Source of the DNA: Gordionus sp. m RMFG-2023
Taxonomy: Eukaryota > Nematomorpha > Gordioida > Chordodea > Parachordodidae
Assembly: GCF_954871325.1 (NCBI RefSeq)
Contig: NC_088775.1
Span: forward strand, 21,057,561 to 21,121,560
Direction: 5' to 3'
Length of the DNA: 64,000 nt
The notes beneath the pieces are model-generated. The model searched no databases. It saw only the letters and a list, made by a program, of their open reading frames with translations, and was not told the DNA's origin. The position numbers and the translations under genes were made by a program. The number at the start of each line of letters is the position of its first letter. Position 1 is the first letter of the stretch. Shown piece after piece: positions 62,012-64,000 of this stretch.

Positions 62012-62261
62012 TAATGTTGTTAATTGGTTGGTTGTGTAGAGCCCAGACCCGGGGTTTGGGTCTAAAATATCGACAAAACCAGCTCTGAGCACGAACCCCG
62101 AGCACAGACCCGGCGTTCAGACCTAAAGTCCAGATCTGGATAGATGGCACAAAGGTTTAGACATTATCGAAAACTCGATGCTTAGATAATTGTTTTCTGG
62201 TTAAAATATTGATTTAGCTGTTTTTAGAAATCTGCTCAAAAATAGCCGTTTAACAACATTA
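62012..62261. mobile_element. hAT-type MITE, copy 3 (degenerate)
   Basis: Ends TAATGTTGTTAATTGG and CCGTTTAACAACATTA. The right half resembles copies 1 and 2 (GCACAAAGGTTTAGACAT); the left half holds foreign GC-rich sequence (CCCAGACCCGGGGTTTGG). No 8-bp duplication visible. Confidence 0.6.
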
Positions 62262-62820
62262 ATAGAAATCCTGATCAAATTATTTAATAAATATATATTT
62301 TATTATATCATTGAAAACAAACTCCCTTTTTTGCTTAAAAATACAGGTAAAGCATTATAGGTAAACCGAATGTTAAAGACTCCATTTGGCGCCAATTTTT
62401 ATTATTTTTTGATAGCCCTTTAGAGAATATTTTTACTTACAATATGATATATAATTAGTTTTTGAGATATAAGCATTTTAAAAATTTTACAGATTTGAGC
62501 CCCTATATCTCAAGAACCAGGTGTTATAGCGAGCTAAAATAAACGGCTTTCTCATTTATTTACCCTTCTAAATAATTCCAGAAAAAAAATGAAATAAAGG
62601 CGTGGATAAAATTTATTTTTAACTATTATATATAATTATTTTTACTTTTTGCAAAGTCCTGTCTGATACATTTTTTATATTTTATATTTATTTTATAAAC
62701 AGACAAAGTTAGATCATGTTTTTTTTAAAATAATATTTTATTTTTTGTTTATTTACATAAAAATATAAAAAATTCTTTGAATCTCCTACAAAAATAAGAA
62801 TCAAATCATATATTTACATA
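62262..62820. other. 5' flank, nothing recognised
   Basis: AT-rich. No open frame or repeat I can support. Confidence 0.35.
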
Positions 62821-62827
62821 ATTCTTG

Positions 62828-63325
62828 TTTTCGAATCGAATAATTATATTATTCGTATTAGTACGAATTAAATAATTCCTTATTCGTATCGGTTCGAATA
62901 ATGAAAACATTATTGGATTTGATTCATCGAATATTCGATGCCAAAAATTAAATTCTTCAGAAATATATTCAAAAATGATATTAAAAATTAATAAGTGATT
63001 TATAGATGTTGAAAAAAAAAGTAAAAACTTTTCAAGGAACTTTTAAATACTTAAGAATCATGTCAAATACTTATGGGTTTGAAATCTGAATAATTTGAAA
63101 TATTAACAAATAATTTGAAATATTTATTTACGAATAATTTATAATATTTATAAATTATTTCAAATAATAAGAATAATTCGATCGAATAATAAATAGATAA
63201 AAAAAAAATATTCCACAGATAATATATTTTCTTTATTCGATTCGAATAAAATAATTTTTTTATTCATAAAATACGAATCTTATGAAATAAAATCGTAGAG
63301 TGAATAATTCGTTTTAGGTATAATT
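62828..63325. repeat. TTCGAATAAT inverted-repeat block
   Basis: Many copies in both orientations of ATTCGAATCGAATAAT, ATTATTCGAA and GAATAATTCG, with A/T spacers. Resembles the subterminal block of a hAT-type element, possibly the one whose transposase lies just to the right. Confidence 0.55.
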
Positions 63326-63784
63326 TTATTTTTTGTTAAATTTTACTCAATTTTCTACAAAAGAAAATGATGAAATTAAAGTTCGAATCAAATATACTAA
63401 TACAGAATTTTATTTAAAAAAAATAGTTTCTCGTTTTAGAATCATAAAGACCCCAATATTGTCGTAATTTTTAATAGGATCAAAACTATCCGGGATCATC
63501 GCGGGTTTTTAAGGGATCCCTTTATACAATGAATTATTTTAATAAAAATATAATCAATTATCTTCATTTGAACATTATGATATTTTTTTTGATTTTATAC
63601 AATTTGTGAAACCTTAGATAAAAGCTGTTAAAAAGCTTATAATCTTATATTAAATAGATTTTTACCACATATCTTCAAATTATTATATAAATTACACATT
63701 ATTTATTTATTTTGTAAACATAAAATAACTTTTTAACATAATACAATAAATAAGATACAATATAGATAATAAATAAAATATTTT

Positions 63785-64000
63785 ATATTATATCTCTAAC
63801 ATCCCAGTTATTAAGGCACATACAATATTTAACGGTTGTCCCCGACATCCTATTTCGTTTCTTCGTTAAAAAATCAACGGCCTTGCTAAAGACTCTTTCA
63901 CTAGGAACGCTTGTTGTTTGTTGTGCGAAGAAATCTTTAGCTATGAGCGACAACGTTGGGTAAAAATCACTATTTTTGGCCCACCAATCAAGTATATTGG
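63785..64000 (-). pseudogene. hAT transposase C-terminus (cut by window edge)
   Basis: Minus strand, open from the right edge to a stop at about 63,788: NILDWWAKNSDFYPTLSLIA, then KDFFAQQTTSVPSERVFSKA and LTKKRNRMSG, CLNNWDVRDII. WW-x(5)-YPxLxxIAxD and SVPSERVFS are the hAT dimerisation motifs. No break is visible in these 71 residues, the best-preserved hAT coding piece here; whether the whole gene is intact cannot be seen. Confidence 0.88.

Noticed and set aside
62828-62850. TTCGAATCGAAT considered as a tRNA T-arm
   Set aside because: No cloverleaf can be drawn around it; it is one of many TTCGAATAAT repeats.

Overview
The window looks like animal nuclear DNA, most likely from an arthropod (a copepod-like, AT-rich, transposon-packed genome would fit, but the species cannot be named from the sequence). 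The evidence is a multi-exon gene with GT-AG introns, CACNA2D/CACHD1-type domain order, and a mix of hAT, pogo-like, Tc1/mariner, PIF/Harbinger and piggyBac DNA transposons, RTE-type and other LINEs and Ty3/gypsy remnants. I see no bacterial-style operon, no tRNA gene and no CRISPR array.

The backbone is one host gene on the minus strand. Twelve coding exons can be placed from 61,228 (start codon and signal peptide) down to about 8,834, and the gene continues past the left edge. The exons join in frame across 11 junctions and encode about 800 residues of an alpha2-delta/CACHD1-like protein: signal peptide, VWA_N helices, a Cache half with a QYFGS...RPWY region, a VWA domain, the rest of the first Cache, and the start of a second Cache with an FSGVTRVYP segment. 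Four introns are huge (about 15.8, 5.5, 11.6 and 16.0 kb) and the rest tiny (41 to 369 bp, two of exactly 41 bp). Nearly all other DNA here is transposon debris in these introns or in the gene's 3' part.

Region by region: 1-7,400 holds an RTE-like LINE (minus), a head-to-head pair of pogo-like element ends, and a full-length pogo-like transposon carrying a hAT element with a perfect 8-bp target duplication. 7,847-8,236 is a short hAT-type element rich in GGCCCGG. 8,834-9,309 holds exons 12 and 11. Intron 10 (9,310-25,344) contains a Harbinger remnant, a hAT MITE, a roughly 7.3-kb palindrome made of two near-identical gypsy fragments, and a Tc1/mariner element interrupted by a second pogo-like element. 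25,345-26,850 holds exons 10 to 7. Intron 6 (26,851-38,498) contains simple repeats, a gypsy fossil and RTE LINE pieces. Exon 6 is at 38,499-38,748. Intron 5 contains a LINE split by a hAT element that is itself split by a smaller hAT-type element, all between two arrays of TTATCGCGAA-type repeats. Exons 5 and 4 lie at 44,250-44,774. Intron 3 (44,775-60,568) contains several hAT elements, a pogo-like relic, a degenerate 28S rDNA fragment, a tandem array, a LINE and a piggyBac remnant. Exons 3 to 1 lie at 60,569-61,228, followed upstream by a short repeat array in the presumed promoter and, at the right edge, another hAT transposase C-terminus.

Transposon boundaries are firm where target duplications are seen (eight hAT-type insertions, three pogo-like ones) and approximate elsewhere. 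Nothing here is a clear-cut new system. The items most worth attention are the gypsy palindrome, the TTATCGCGAA-bracketed block, the 28S fragment, the short DD30E spacing in the Tc1-like transposase and the gene's extreme intron-size contrast.
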